A stretch of 64,000 nt of DNA. Source: Ascoidea rubescens DSM 1968. Taxonomy: Eukaryota; Ascomycota; Saccharomycetes; Ascoideales; Ascoideaceae. The notes under the pieces are model-generated. The model was given only the letters and a program-made list of their open reading frames with translations, ran no database searches and was not told the DNA's origin. Where the stretch lies: NCBI RefSeq assembly GCF_001661345.1, contig NW_017962918.1, positions 558,001 to 622,000 on the forward strand. Direction: 5' to 3'. Every line of letters starts with the position of its first letter. Position 1 is the stretch's first letter. Shown one piece after another: positions 62,978 through 64,000 of the stretch. Position numbers and translations under genes: made by a program.

Positions 62978-64000
62978 ATGGATGTCAAAGAGTTATCTCA
63001 CAATTTCAGAAACTTATCTGTTAGAGAAGTTACTCATAATGAGTTGCCCTTTGAATTGATTCAAATAATAATGAAACAGTTGCCTATGGGTAAATTGTGG
63101 TTGTTTACGCTCTCAGATAATGGGTTCATCAGGACTGTTGCTCTGAGTTTATTGTATCAAAGTTTTATCATAAGNGATATGGCATCAATTAATAAGTTAT
63201 CAATGTTGCAAATAGATTTTGACCATCTCAAAATTTTCAAAGATCAGCTAATATACTTTTGTAAAAAATTGAGAATCATTTTTAAAAGTGCAAATGAGTT
63301 TTTTAGTATTGATAGCATTGATATTTTGCAATCAATTCAATGGGAAAAATTAGATAAATTAGATTCATTTGAATTACATGTTTACTATGGGGACTTATTC
63401 TCTGAAACACTTTTTGAAGACATTGATAAAATGACAGGGCTTATATTGAAAAGCTCTGATAATTTAAGAAAAATTAAAATCCGATATAACTATCCATATT
63501 CTAATAGAACATTGAAATTTTTGAATGAGCTAAAGTATTGCCTGAATTTAAGAGCACTAGATTTGGAGGTATGTCGTCTTCCAATGTTTGTTGCTAATGA
63601 TATTGAATTTCTTGGAAATTGCAATGAGCATGTTCATAATAATTTGAATCGCTTGAAATTGAATTTTGAGAGAAATTTTTTGTCTCTCGAATATCTTATA
63701 AACTTTAAAAATTTAAAGGATTTATGTATTATCTGTGATACAATGCCGGGAATTTTTGGTGTATGGAGTTTGAGCATGTTGAAAAAATTGTCAATATATG
63801 GTCATAAAATAATTCAGATTCAAAATTTGGATGGCTTGTCTAATTTACAATGTCTATCTATAATCTCTAGAAATATCACAAAGATAGAAAATCTAAACCA
63901 CTTGATTACTTTGAAAATTTTATCGCTTTCGAATAGCAGAATTATAGAAATCAACAATCTAGACAATTTAATCAACTTAGAAGAGTTATGGCTTTCTTTT
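62978..64000 (+). CDS. Second copy of the F-box-like/LRR gene (3' end outside window)
   Basis: From about 62954 to the window end the sequence is the same as 24104-25150, base for base as far as I can compare by eye, at a constant offset of 38,850 with no gap. The undetermined base recurs at 63175, matching 24325. The frame from the ATG at 62978 gives 341 codons: the F-box-like segment ELPFELIQIIMKQLP, the variable middle and the first LRR repeats. The rest lies outside the window. It is oriented away from LAP3. Whether it is a true recent duplicate, a gene-converted copy or an assembly artefact cannot be decided from sequence alone. Confidence 0.8.
   Translation, partial: MDVKELSHNFRNLSVREVTHNELPFELIQIIMKQLPMGKLWLFTLSDNGFIRTVALSLLYQSFIIXDMASINKLSMLQIDFDHLKIFKDQLIYFCKKLRIIFKSANEFFSIDSIDILQSIQWEKLDKLDSFELHVYYGDLFSETLFEDIDKMTGLILKSSDNLRKIKIRYNYPYSNRTLKFLNELKYCLNLRALDLEVCRLPMFVANDIEFLGNCNEHVHNNLNRLKLNFERNFLSLEYLINFKNLKDLCIICDTMPGIFGVWSLSMLKKLSIYGHKIIQIQNLDGLSNLQCLSIISRNITKIENLNHLITLKILSLSNSRIIEINNLDNLINLEELWLSF

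Overview
The window is nuclear chromosomal DNA from a budding yeast (Saccharomycotina). It is AT-rich and compact, and most genes are orthologues of familiar yeast genes. Introns are short, with GTATGT or GTAAGT donors and TACTAAC-like branch points. Many proteins carry long Asn, Ser or Asp runs encoded by trinucleotide repeats. CTG codons are scarce: I found none by eye in several conserved genes. That hints at, but does not prove, a lineage with altered CUG decoding, such as the Ascoidea/Saccharomycopsis group. I cannot name the species.

Layout. 1-7 kb: MGM101 (cut by the window edge), a GAS5-like glucanosyltransferase and the exocyst gene EXO84. 7-13.5 kb: a HapX/Hap43-type iron-regulatory bZIP factor, the AP-1 adaptor subunit APM1 and the kinetochore gene NKP2. 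14-24 kb: an RSB1-like RTA1-family membrane protein, a tRNA-Gly(GCC), the mitochondrial arginine gene ARG5,6 and UBX4. 24-28.4 kb: an accessory segment with an F-box-like/LRR gene, an HPA2/HPA3-type acetyltransferase and a decayed inverted LRR paralogue. 29-41 kb: NTF2 (with a 22-nt first exon), PET127, an unrecognised low-complexity protein, the SUMO-targeted ubiquitin ligase subunit SLX5 and the GSK3-family kinase MCK1. 42-50 kb: VPS68 (one intron), a YCK1/2-type casein kinase and a Zn2Cys6 factor. 50-64 kb: the telomerase reverse transcriptase EST2, split by four introns, a second RSB1-like gene, a small mitochondrial-looking membrane protein, ZWF1, LAP3 and the start of a second LRR copy.

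The genes are mostly independent housekeeping functions: mitochondria (MGM101, PET127, ARG5,6), secretion and vacuolar sorting (EXO84, APM1, VPS68), protein quality control (UBX4, SLX5, LAP3), cell wall and membrane (GAS5, two RSB1-like genes), signalling (MCK1, YCK) and genome maintenance (EST2, NKP2, SLX5).

Three things deserve most attention. EST2 can be assembled across four splice junctions into an 894-residue protein. The LRR gene at 24.1 kb recurs verbatim from 62.95 kb to the window end, including an ambiguous base at the same place, although the flanks differ. Several promoters carry GC-rich islands with CTTCTGC-like tracts and GCGCGTG motifs that stand out from the AT-rich background. 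I saw no LTR retroelement, virus-like element, CRISPR array or DNA transposon.
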